Of a stretch of 64,000 nucleotides of DNA, positions 47,276 to 59,045 are shown piece by piece (position 1 is the first letter of the stretch; every line of letters begins with the position of its first letter). The notes under the pieces are model-generated. The model made no database searches. It was not told the origin of the DNA and was given only the letters and a program-made list of their open reading frames with translations. Source of the stretch: Aphrophora alni. Lineage: Eukaryota; Arthropoda; Insecta; Hemiptera; Aphrophoridae. The stretch covers positions 92,086,301 to 92,150,300 of the forward strand of contig OY740770.1 in assembly GCA_963513935.1 (NCBI GenBank). The letters are read 5' to 3'. The translations under genes and the position numbers were made by a program.

Positions 47276-47745
47276 AGTACAAATTTAAACAAAAACTTAC
47301 AGATATTAAGATGAAGACTTGGGAATCTATATCCAAAGTAAATACATGGTTATAAGAAATGTTCAAAATGTTTTCCATCTACACAGTCTGACAGTACAAA
47401 TTAAAACAATAACTTACAGATATTTAAATGAAGACTTGGGAATCTATATCCAAAGTAAATACATGGTTATAAGAAATGTTCAAAATGTTTTCCATCTACA
47501 CAGTCTGACAGTACAAATTAAAACAATAACTTACAGATATTTAAATGAAGACTTGGGAATCTATATCCAAAGTAAATACATGGTTATAAGAAATGTTCAA
47601 AATGTTTTCCATCCACACAGTCTGACAGTACAAATTAAAACAATAACTTACAGATATTTAAATGTTGACTTGGGAATCTATATTCAAAGTAAATACATAG
47701 TTATAAGAAATGTTCAAAATGTTTTCCATCCATACAGTCTGACAG
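47276..47745 (-). repeat. 117-bp tandem repeat made from the transposon's 3' end, about 4 copies
   Basis: The unit contains GGGAATCTATATCCAAAGTA and TGTTCAAAATGTTTTCCATC. Successive units are 117 bp apart from about 47276. Read on the minus strand, each includes the transposase tail DGKHFEHFL plus a short piece after it. The middle units are almost identical; the first and last are more diverged. A unit length divisible by three keeps the opposite strand open for 143 codons (47319-47750), an artefact. Confidence 0.92.
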
Positions 47746-48783
47746 TGTAAAATCCGATTGTAGAAAGCTGATACAGCATTGCGTAATGCTTCTTCAGATA
47801 TTTGGCTGTTTCTTGCACAATTCGTTACCTCAGCTCATCTTTATCACGAGGTTTTGTTTTGTAAACATTATTTTTCAAATGTCCCCAAAAGAAATAGCCT
47901 GGTGGGGAGAAATCAGATGATCTCAGATACTGAGGCTTCTACTACTCTTCTTCGACCAATCCATTTTTGAGGGAATAATTCAAATTTAATTTTAATCTAG
48001 TACTTGTATTCCTTAGTGAGCAGGTGCTCCATTCTACTGTAACCAGACGACAGGGAAGTTTTGGCCTGATATATTTTCAATAGCAGGTAATATTTGGTTC
48101 TGGCGGATATTTAGATAAACCTCAGAGTTCAAATTATCATTGATAAAGAAAGGACCAATTACTTGGCGTCCAAACATGCCAGCCCACAAGTTCACTTTTT
48201 GGGAATTCTGAGTGTGTGACTCCACCGTCCAGTGAGGATTTTTAGAAGCCCACTATCTACAGTTGTGCCGGTTTACGTGTCCATTCAGAGTAAAAGAGGC
48301 CTCGTCAGAAAAAAATCTACAGAGTTTAAAAAAATGATCACTTTCATCACACTTGTTCATCATAATTTCGCAAAACTCCATTCTTCTATTAAAATCATCT
48401 TTTTGTAATTCTTGTTATAAATGAAGTCTATATGGATTAAAACTGTTATCCTTTATAACATTACGTATCGAATTATAATTTAGCTTCTGCTCTTGGGCTA
48501 TTGTTCTGAGGGAAGTATTCGGATTTTCTACAAAACTTTGTAAAATATCCAAAGAATGTTCGCCGTCTGTTGCACTTTTTGGTCTTCCAGATTTTAGTCG
48601 GTTTTACTACAATACCTGTCAATTCAAACCGTTGAACAGTTTTTATGACTGTTGCATGAGATGTTGGATTCCTCTCTGGAAGTAATCTTTGAACAAGTGT
48701 CGCACTTCACAAAATGACCTGACACAGACACCGTAGCAACGGATCATTAATAGCATCAACCGTTCAAACTCAGTCATTTCCAT
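47700..48783 (-). pseudogene. Mariner/Tc1-like transposase pseudogene
   Basis: When intact, such an enzyme excises and inserts the element at TA sites. The minus strand reads TEFERLMLLMIRCYG at the start, then across frames RNPTSHATVIKTVQRFELTG (helix-turn-helix region), FSDEASFTLNGHVN (first catalytic Asp, near 48300), and VNLWAGMFGRQVIGPFFIND (open frame 48034-48225). The second catalytic site should read QD-GAPAH but is stop-Asn (TAG-AAT, 48031-48036). The third, normally SPD-x-SP-x-D-YFFWGHL, has Gly for Asp (GGC at 47897-47899). The tail is DGKHFEHFL. The frame is broken several times. Two of three catalytic acids and the frame are gone, so the copy is inactive. Its tail motif occurs several more times in the tandem block. 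Confidence 0.88.
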
Positions 48784-48900
48784 TGCAGAATGAAACAACG
48801 AAGCTCTAAATATCACCACACCACCTGTTCTGTAGTCCAATAACAACAGAATGGAAGGTTCGATGTTTATCTAAGGAATTGACTATTTCCATTGCATATT

Positions 48901-51197
48901 GCTTCCCGTAGAAAGTGGAGTTTTAAATCAATATGTTTAGTCTAGTATCTTTGATGTCTTCTTACATGACTGATACACTCGTATACACAATTATAATGTT
49001 ATGGACAAACCTATTAACTTACGTTACATAAGGGTAATATTTCTAGACATTTTGGTTCATCTGATGACAGTACAACATTTTCAAACTTATAACTGAAATG
49101 GGAGAATGTCATCATTGTTTTAGTTATACATAAAAATACTGTTTCTTTCCCATTTTAATTTTTTGCATAGTCATTATCTACATGAGAATACTGAATTTCC
49201 TTCTTATTTAATAATTTTATAATATTTAACATAGAAATCGTTGTGGTACTTAGATATCTTACGACAGTTTTTAAATGTTGTTTATGAAAATAACTGTATC
49301 AATTTTGGAATCACTTTAAAAACTAAGATTATATCTTATATATACAATATGATATACTTTGGTATTTTTTCAGCTTTTCTTAACAGTTTTAACTTTGGTT
49401 CCATTTCGTGATATTTTATATTTATTCATATTAAATCGATTGTCAATACTTATTCAAATCTTTTGGCTGATTATAATTACAATTTCCATTTTTCCAATAT
49501 CCGTTTCAAGAATATTTGTTTTCCTACTAATAGAAAAATCTTTCATTTGAAATTCTGTCATTGGTTTTATTTCTTAATTTATATAATTGGTTTTATAAAG
49601 TCCAATTTTTTAAATAACTAAATTACAAGCAGAGGTCATCAGCATAAATCAATAAATTTGTTTACCGACAAACATCTATAAAAAGTGTATTTTTATACAC
49701 CATGTGATTATTTATCATGTGTCATTAACATTTTTGTTTATTTTTTTAACCTATTCCGACATGAGAATATTGATTAATGAAAGTTATAGTTATATAAATA
49801 ATTCACTCTGTTATATGTTGGTGGGTGAAATGCCCCCCCCCTCTAACATATTACGACACTACATTTAATAGGCTGTTAGCTCTCCTTTCATCCGTTAATA
49901 ATGTACTTGAAACGATTTTCAAGTTTGCTTTCCTTTTAAACAAGTTTGACGAACTTTCCCTGTCGCAAATATTAAAGCATATCCCATTATGCCAATGTCA
50001 GAACTTGTTCCTCTTAGTAATGTAATATTTTGCCAAATTTCCCCTTATTTTAAAATTACAATGAACATAATTCGCGGAAGCTACGTTCTAACAAATAATA
50101 TTGTTATCTAGAATAAAAACCTCATTCCATGTTAAAATTTTGCATTTATGCAATTATATTCAGATAAGGATAATGTATCATAATATTGAATATTTCATTT
50201 TGTTCCAAACAGAGTTTATTTTAAAATTATCATTGTTAATATCAATTGTGTAAAACATTTTAAAATTAATGATTTTCTAAAATGTTTACTATAAACGTAA
50301 GGTACCATCACAACAATTCTAAAGTATAATCAATCAGTAACGAAACCAATCTAAGGCTTCCAATGATAGTCTGAGGGGAGGGGGAGATGCTGCAATCTTA
50401 ATATAATAATTTCAAGTGGACACTTTATTTCGTATAAACATGTAATTTACTTTATCTACGTCGAGGGATAAAACGAAATATAAATCATTTCCAAAAAAAT
50501 GATTTAAAGTCTTTTTGAGTTTATTGTTTAAGTCTTGTTGAAATGTTTGATCAATCAAAAATCTGTGACACAGGTAAAGATTAAAAAATCAAATCTCAAT
50601 AATGACTGTCAACTTGTCGAGTTATATTTATGTGTAAAAATTGTGTAGATCAATAAATTGTTTTAACATACAGCGTTTGTCCTATTTCTACTTACGTTCT
50701 AGCTCCGTTTTAAATAAGCTAATTACTATATAGCGTCTTACATTTTAATTTAGTTGAATTGAAACAGAGTGTAATTATTGTCGTATTAATAACATTACAA
50801 TATAATTGAGACATTTATATATTTATTTTCGTGAATTCTTGTGAGGAATATTCCAGAGTTTTCACTTAATCTAATGGGTTTAGACTCATTATTCTACTTA
50901 CTTGGTTGAAGTGTGATTTTCAATCAATGTTTTCAGATGTTCAGGTGTCTTCAAAAATGTTCGGATCTAAACAATAAAGGCGTATATCATGTAAAAATGT
51001 GAATAATATTACACATTTTGAACACGTATTTAATGTTTTATTAATTCTACAGTAATTAATCGTAATAATTAAGTAGAACAGTAAATATAATTAATAGTAA
51101 ACAGCCCAATATCGTTTACATAATTATCAACAGTAAAAAATCATTCGGCTTATCTCTGCTTTAATTTACACTTTTAAATTTTAAAATTTATTGTAAA

Positions 51198-51199
<2 letters not shown>
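48901..51199. other. AT-rich non-coding stretch
   Basis: No gene supported. A nine-C run lies at 49833-49841. Confidence 0.5.
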
Positions 51200-51234
<35 letters not shown>

Positions 51235-51235
51235 T

Positions 51236-51320
<85 letters not shown>
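51200..51320. repeat. (GT)n microsatellite
   Basis: About 120 bases of GT repeat with two short interruptions (ATGTTTGTGA near 51231, ATGT near 51315). The Cys-Val and Thr-His frames through it are artefacts. Confidence 0.99.
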
Positions 51321-54300
51321 TTTAAGGCGAAAAACTATTTCGGTCATTATCACCTTCAAAATTTTTGCAAGAAGGTACCATTACCTCAACGACTTAGAAA
51401 TAACATTAAAAACAATAGCAAAACAAAAACTAGATAAAAAACAAAATAAACAACAACATAATATATTACAAGACTGCAAAATGGACCTGCGACAAGTTAA
51501 CAATTACAATTACTACGATAAATTATAATTTATATCAATTATAACAAATATTGCAGGGCTGTAAAAGGACCATGCAACGCATGATGTTTAATATTTCAAA
51601 ACACATATATTATACAACATTATTTTGATTCGATTTGACTCAAATAAATGGTTACATCTTCTATGCAATACTTAAGTAGGTTTCAATAAAATAACAACAA
51701 CAAAAGTTGTACAAAAACTATGTAAGAACATGAGGAAAATGTGTTTAGATTTTTATTTCTGACTGACTTGTATTGTTAAAAATGATATCCCAGGCACTTC
51801 ATTTTGTACAATGCATTGGCATATTTACCAATAGTATTTCCGCTTACTTAAACAGAAAAATAAAAAAGTTTTAAAAATAGTCTTCTACCTCCGTATACAC
51901 AATTCATTTTTTCTGATTTCTTAATTTATAATTGTAATAAAAATAGTTAGACTTTAAGTACACATTAGTCCAAAGTACTAGTTTATGATTTGATACTACT
52001 GACAGAAGAATTAACTTAATAATAAACAGTCACTAAATATTCAATAAAAGAAATCGGCTATAAAAACAAATCTACAAATAAGTATTTGTTATGAAATTAC
52101 TTCTCAAACAGTTCTTTATTGCATTATTATCGTTACTTCAACTAATATCTTAAATAACTCATAAACTCAATTTTTACAATAAATGTTTGTATTAGGTAAA
52201 TGGTTGGTAGTTCAATATATATATATATACAATTTTATTGATGTTTGTATGCAGATTCAGCTTTCTAAATCATTGGACGAACTCAACTTATACAAATCGG
52301 TTATTAAATTTCAAAATATAAACAGCAGTTTTTGAGAAAATACAATATCTAAAACACAAGCAACTTATCAATAACAAATGGAAAATATATAGAAAAACAG
52401 AGTATAAATAGGTTATCTTAAACGTGATGAAGGTTACCAACCATCTCTCGTTGCGAGAATCGAGCCCCTATTCGCTAAACTCGTGTCGGCTTCAAGGCAA
52501 TAAGGGCATCGCACTTGTTCCTGTAATATATTTAAATTTGTGTAGTAAGTGGAAATATTCAAATATTCATATGCAGTTCACATGAAATAAGTAAACTTGT
52601 AGAAACTTCTATCAATAAAAATAATAATAATAAATGTGGTCAATTTTTCACAACAACTTCAATGGTAACAATTCAATAAGTAATATTTTAATAAGTAAGT
52701 CATTTTCTTAATTGTTACATGCACACAAACCATTTCATATTCTACTTTAAATCACATAAATCAAATAGAACTCTTAGACTAATGTCATTACAATATGCTT
52801 ACATCCAACGCAATATAATTTGTTACTTATTTTTATTAATTCTTATTTTAACAAAATGGCAGTGACAATAGTAGGTGAAACGTATAATCAGCAAAAAAAA
52901 AAAGAAACGGAAAGTTATTCTGTTTACAAAACATCAATAGACCGAACTCATGCTAGAAACAAAAATACACCGTATAAAGTAATATATACATAAAAATATG
53001 CAAAACACTGAAAAATGTGAAATGTAAATAGAATAAAAATACAAACATACAACAACAAAAATGTAATAGATTACTAATTAGAATATAAAATATAACACAA
53101 CATACAGGAAGAAATTTATCATTTACCAATATCTTCTTAGTCTGTACATTTAGAAAGTATTATGAGTAAATCTTTTGAGAGTAAATTTGAGATAATTTTA
53201 ATCAAACACATTTCATTTTTTAGAAAATATGTTTATAAGTTTTTTTTTTTTTTTTTTTAACACAGGTACCCCAAAAATTTAGGTTTTCATATTTTACATT
53301 TACAATTAGGAGCCAAACAAACCCTAAGGGTAAAAGTTGACAGAAAAAAAGAAATGGGGGAGACTGGTCAAAAAGTCTTTGACATATAAATAGGTACAAC
53401 AACAGACATTTGGGGAACACATAAATATTGTTTTCGGTCCATCTAAATTAAATGATAATATCGATTTTTACCATATGATTCACAATTTCTCCTTAAATAT
53501 GGAATGAGGAACGCAAATAATTACTAGATAATTATTAAACGTAACTACAACCCGTACTGTTAAACATTTCAATTAGGTTGGGAATCAGTTCTTCAAAGAT
53601 TGTATTAAAATAATTTATTTTAATTTCAATTAGATTTATCTCTTGCGTACACCTAGACAAAATTTAATAAGCACGATTAAATAGACAAGGGTTTTAATAC
53701 CATTTATTTGTTACCCATTCCTCTGAACCGTAAACTGCAAACAATGGTTTTATTACCACTTTGTAACGTTAAACATGAAACTCTTTGTAAACCTTTCCAC
53801 CTCATCCCATTGTCAACAATGCCACTTCATATTGTTCCTGTTGTAATTTCTTAAATTCCTTATTAAATTCGCTATTCATGTTCGTAAAAAATATAAACTT
53901 CATATCTGCAGTTGATTACAATAACACTCAAGTAATATTATATCCCTGAGTATCTGAGTTGTCAGTGATGTATTTAAAACGAATATATCTTCATTTTATT
54001 TTTATTTTGTATTTGATTTTACTACAAACTTAGGTTTGTAATTAAAATGAAACTTAACACGTTAAGGGATATATAATTATTTTAATTGCACGGAATGTAT
54101 TTAGGGCATCTAATAAAATGTATTTTTCAAGATACCTACTATACACATATGTTTATAAAGTGATATCAATGAATAAGTGATTTTAAAAAGTCTGTAAGCA
54201 ATTAATTACCTAAATATTTTTTTATTATTCATTAAATAAGCAATAATTATGATTATTACCTAAAATACAAAACGGGACACATAAAATATAAAATGAAGCG

Positions 54301-56635
54301 TGAAAGGATAGGCCTAATTGTCTTGCTTTGTTGATATAACCAAATTTGTAATACCATAACAAATATAGTTATAGAAACACCCATAACATAGACTACTTTT
54401 CATATCCTATAGATTCGAGCTATATTCTTAAATTTTGTTCAATGTAGTCCAGAGGTCGCAATTTCACTTAAATGTTTTTCGGTTAATTTCACGAAAAACA
54501 TTGGAAATTTAGTAACAAAAAAAATGGTTGGCAAAATTTTAAATGGCGGCTGATTTTTATATAAAAAAAAACAGATAGGTGTGGTTGATTTCTCACTTGT
54601 AGGAGATAAAATGTTCGGCAATAACTCATTTTGTGCAGTTTTAAAATTGTATTATCTGCGATGAATAAAACGTAAAAAAGTTATTACTCTAAATAATAAT
54701 TACTTTGGTTTTCAGAATTTTAATAAAATCTATCGTTTATTTTTGTGAGTTAATTATATTTTATTATCATTAAAATTCTGAATAATATTTAGTTCCTTTA
54801 GTAAAATATTATTTTTTATTATATATAGCTGAAGCAATGTAATAAGGAGAGGTTATATATTTATTGATTCTTTATTTTTTATATTTCTATATAGAGTATT
54901 TCTTTAAATGATTTCCATAATTTCAGACTTTAATAGCAGGGTCTAACGTCTTTTATCTTTAGTTAGAGATTACTGATTATTGTTCCGATCTTTAAAAGCT
55001 AAATTTTTTAAAACTATTTAATGTTCATTTGGACAAATATATTTTCTTAATTCGGTCCCACATTTAGAATTACGTCAATTATATAATACGTGAATAATTA
55101 TCCGAGAAAACCCTCAAATTAAACAAATCTGTCAATTAATTTTTCAAAAATCTGAGTTAATGGACATTTTGAAAATAGTTTTTTACTCTAAACGATTCAA
55201 AAGTTAATTTGATCCCCACATTTTGAAATATTTTAAATATAATTGATGCATAATTGGAAATAAAACCACTTTATTAACAATTTAATCAAATGTGTCCAAC
55301 TGAGTTTATGGATAAACGATATTTAGTAAAAACAGTTTTTTTTAATGAGTAAGGGTCAAAATATTTAAATTTTAAAACTGTATTTCAACACTGATTTTTT
55401 CGTAATGAAGACTTTTATAGAAAGTAAAAACCTTGTAGGGCCTACCTCAATGTAAAATTTCAAGCGAAGAGTAGTGTATACTTCTATTGAATGAAGTTTG
55501 TCGTAGTAATCTTTAGAAATCTAAATAGCTGTTGCACGATTTCAATAACGATCCCAGATAAGTGTTCCCTTGAACTGAATGCAGGTTATATAATATCTAA
55601 TCTTTTCTCTGTGCAACAATTAGTAACTCAGTGAGGAGCGGGGGAGGGGGAACTACTGTAATGTATCAACACCCTTGTTTTGTTTCTGTTTAACAAGTCC
55701 AGCTGATGAATTCATAATTAGCCAGCTGACAAGTCCCGCATAATGAATGTCTACCATTTATCTCTCCTATCAGATTGCACACACACACTATATTAGGCTG
55801 TACTTGTTCAGGTTTTAAAACAACATTCCTAAAAAAACGACGTGACTTCTGGTTTCCGATGGAATTTTTGTGACAGCGTAAAATGTTGTTTTTCCTTCGT
55901 CGGCACTTGCTTCCTTACTTCTTATGAAACAAGACACTCTCTAACAAGACAAAATTAATCAAATAAAGTTTTAGGAAAATAAAATGTATCGGTAGAAATC
56001 ATATTTTAGAATATAATGAACTGCGGGAAAATATAAATGTTGCACTAACTTTCTTGCGCACCCATTCACCAAAGCAAATACTAGGAAAATGTAACATTCG
56101 TTCCAATAGTAAGTAATAGAATAAGTAAAAACTTTGTGATTTGAAACTGTATTTTTAAAGTTTAATTTTCATAAGCCATATGTGTGTTTCTGTCATAAGT
56201 TTATTCTAAGTAACTGTTATTGGTATAGAATCAAGTAAACCAATCGAGGTCATGGTTCATTTTCATTTATTACCAATTAATTACTCCTAAACTGTATTGT
56301 TTTTAACTTCAGATTTGCAACACATTATGGGTTAATTTTCTTATTACAGCAAAATTTGATTGAATTCAGTTGGTTAAGTATTTTTGAATGTTTTATAACA
56401 GTTCCATGGCGGTTTTATTGGGGTTTAAGCTCCTGAATCGACATGGGTGATATCGGCCAGTAGGTTTTGTTAGGATTCTTAAATGCTATTATGTGTAAAC
56501 TTTTATCAAAATCGTTTGAGCGAATTGTAAAAGAATGGAATTTTAGGTTATGTCTATCTCCAAATTTTAAGTTATGAAAAACCACATCGAAAAAGTCCAC
56601 ATATTACATTTGATTAAAATGTGTCAATTCATTCT
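51321..56635. other. AT-rich non-coding stretch
   Basis: No gene supported. A short AT run at about 52217 and a poly(T) run at about 53240-53258 are present. AAATGGCGGCTG near 54541 also occurs near 16796. The patch at 56.40-56.60 kb keeps a 61-codon minus-strand frame but no family was recognised; it is adjacent to repeat family 3 and may belong to the same element. Confidence 0.5.
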
Positions 56636-56639
56636 GATG

Positions 56640-56775
56640 TAGAGGACTTTACAGATTGACAGACGGACATCATCATAAACACCTCTTTAGATTGATCTCA
56701 AAACTGATAAATCAGATAAAAAATAAAAATTGATTTTTTGATCCATCACATTACTTTCTCTAGACAAAGTACAAA
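56640..56775 (+). repeat. Dispersed repeat family 3, copy b
   Basis: Contains AGATTGACAGACGGACATC, ATCATAAACACC, CTCAAAACTGATAAATCAG, AAAATTGATTTTTTGATCC and CATTACTTTCTCTAGACAAA, in the same order as related words at 17990-18170. Confidence 0.45.
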
Positions 56776-57150
56776 TGAGAAATTAAAACAACAAAATAAG
56801 TATTTAACTTACCGTTTATTAATCTGTGTTTAATTTTTCTCTGCAACTACTGAACTTCTTTCAATAAAACTCTTCGCAGATATTACAATGTTAACACAAA
56901 TTATATATTTTTTAAAATAATAAGATCAAAAATATTCGAAAACTTGTTTCAAATTGGCAGGAGTTGATATTTTGTTTTGTTGCACCAGGTAGAGATTATT
57001 TTTGCAGCCTAACATTCTAATCAAAAAGTTACCATAATTCTCTATGTACGTCATTAAAGAATTCACAATAGAACTAATAAGTAAAAAAACTTGAAACAAA
57101 ATATATTAAGTGTGGTGACTACAGTCGGTACTCGGTGGAATTCCATAATA
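56776..57150. other. AT-rich spacer
   Basis: Nothing recognised. Confidence 0.5.
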
Positions 57151-57154
57151 AGGC

Positions 57155-57282
57155 AAAACAAAGATGATAAGGCACTTATAATTTCTGATAAGGCACAGTT
57201 GCCTGACGATGCCTAACGGCGAAACAGCTGTAGCAATAAATTGTTGTTTGTGAAATTATAAGTGCCTTATCATTTTTGTTTT
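57155..57282 (+). repeat. Inverted-repeat element with GATG...GCGAAAC core, copy b
   Basis: Arms 57155-57185, containing GATAAGGCACTTATAATTTC, and 57252-57282, containing GAAATTATAAGTGCCTTATC, pair over 31 bases with one mismatch. The 66-base interior repeats TGATAAGGCAC once more and then carries TTGCCTGACGATGCCTAA, CGGCGAAACAGCTGTAGC. The core matches the 28.6-kb element; the arms do not. Non-coding; best explained as a small foldback or MITE-like element. Confidence 0.85.
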
Positions 57283-58635
57283 TCCCAAAATATATTAGTA
57301 GTTTTGACCATTATAAGGCATAAAACAATATCTTTAATGTATAAAATGTATGTTTAACTGTATTTTGTTATACTTATCATTATTTTTGTAATTTTTGGTA
57401 ATTTAAAAATAACTAATATGATTAAAAGTTAAACAATTCTGTTTAATTACTGAAATGTAGTGAGATTAATAATATTATAATCAGTAGTTACTAAACATTC
57501 TAATAAAACAACAAAATTACGTTTTAAGTCATCAATTTATTAGTCACCAACCAAGGCATAGTCTTGAGCATACAGTATGTTTACATGTAACTACTGAAGA
57601 TGACGATTTATTCACTGAAATGTTCTTGGTGATTTTCTTTTTGTGGAAATTGGAGAGTTTTCACTAATCACGAGTGGAAATTTTCAACTAGGTACGTAAG
57701 TACAATATTTTGTTCCGCATACAAAAGTATTACATGATTCAACTTTTCCAAATTAAACCAAACTATATAATATTTTGGAGAATTTTTTTTTTTCAAAATA
57801 ATATTTCAATGGAGTATAAAGTTGCGGTCTTTTGTGTAACATTACATTTTCGTACATTTTGAAGCTTTCAGAGGTGAAAATGTACTTATATAGTGTGTAC
57901 ACTTGTACATACCTCATCAACTCTAATAAAACTTAATACTGGCACTTAATTTACTTACTACAAATCTAAATTTTATGATAGACATTTTGTATCTTAAAAA
58001 ATGATAAAATGTTAAAGTGGAGGGAAGGAATTTTTGGTTTTAATAGTTAACAATATTTTGTGATATTTCACCCTTGACAGATTTTTACTGCGTAATATAA
58101 TTAAAAATAAATTTTGCACCAGCTGTGGTATATTTGTCGGTATTTCTCTCTCTCTCTCGCACCATCCTGTGGCTCAGTAATAAACGACGTGACTTGTTCT
58201 GCCCAACAGACTACTGAGGTTTCACAATTACTGCATTCAGTTCATCTTTATTTGAAAATCTGATACTCACTATATTTAGTATTATATAATTAACTATAAC
58301 CGTTTTATAATTAAGAAAATAGTGTACCCATATTTGAAAAGTCTGAATTTGACTCTGACATAAGTATGAAGAGTAATAAGAAACTATGTATCTTACCATC
58401 TCAATATTTACCAGCTTTATTGTGAAAGTAAAAATGAGTATTCTAGCCTAAAAGTTACGAATACATAGGACAAAGGTCGATTTTTTAAATTTTTATTTTT
58501 GTCCAAAGTCGACTCTATGTTGAATTTAAAGTTGCTCACATTAAAGGAAGTCACTTGGAACGTCAAAAATAATTTAAATAGTCAAAAAGTGGAAGTTAAC
58601 CTTGGAATGAACCGCCTTCAAGGTTTATTTTACTA
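57283..58635. other. AT-rich non-coding stretch
   Basis: No gene supported. A TC run (TCTCTCTCTCTC) lies near 58147. Weak traces of the Jockey reverse transcriptase may begin near 58500. Confidence 0.45.
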
Positions 58636-58639
58636 TTTT

Positions 58640-59045
58640 TTCGAATAGTTATTTGCTCTTATTTCCTGTTTGGTATATTAGTTTTGTTCACTACTGTCAT
58701 ATTTCATCAATACCTTTCAACTTCCAACTGTCAGTTTATAATACATTGCTTATATACAAGCAGATTCTAAAACCAATATGGGAACATAGAGTATAGACAG
58801 TTTTGAGGCTATGCCAAACAAAATAGAAACTTAATAACTTATTCCAAAGCCAATGACTCCGAAATAATGTGGATGCGCCTTGATGTTTTCGAATTGGGCA
58901 CTTACACAGTGACGTAAAGGAAGAAAACTGGACCAAGTACACGATGCTAGACTTCGTAACCTTATAAATATGAACATGCTCCAGCTAACTATAAGACAAG
59001 TGGAAACTGGTCTAAGAGCCGAGTATGAGCAGAGCAGTGTCAAAT
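58640..59045 (+). pseudogene. Jockey-type non-LTR retrotransposon, C-terminal reverse transcriptase fragment
   Basis: The plus strand reads QLSVYNTLLIYKQILKPIW at 58725-58781, then in shifted frames FQSQ-stop-LRNNVDAP-stop-CFRIGHLHSDV (58842-58911). Jockey-clade elements have an L-x-N-K-LL-YK-ILKPIWTYG-IQLWG motif, then a QRFQSK-LR--V-APWYV-N--LH-DL motif, in this order and at this spacing, after the reverse transcriptase core. Stops and frameshifts in every frame show decay. The catalytic core, endonuclease and 3' tail were not found. The minus-strand ORFs overlapping it are shadows. Confidence 0.8.

Larger units (their letters stand above)
46846..48900 (-). mobile_element. Decayed mariner/Tc1-superfamily DNA transposon
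   Basis: The element lies on the minus strand. Its 3' end carries GGTGTGTTAAAAAAGTGTGG at 46846-46865, preceded by TATAA; this form is usual for the terminal repeat of this insect group and allows a TA target site. A long 3' non-coding part follows, then the tandem block at 47276-47745, then the transposase remnant at about 47700-48783. No matching inverted terminal repeat is seen to the right of 48.78 kb, so the 5' end is lost or diverged and the right border is approximate. Confidence 0.7.

Noticed and set aside
47319..47750. 143-codon plus-strand ORF as a gene
   Set aside because: It is the opposite strand of a 117-bp tandem repeat made from a minus-strand transposase tail.
51174..51528. 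Cys-Val and Thr-His repeat ORFs
   Set aside because: Translations of a GT microsatellite.
58736..59043. Minus-strand ORFs at 58.7-59.0 kb
   Set aside because: Shadows of the plus-strand Jockey-type reverse transcriptase remnant, whose motifs are clear.
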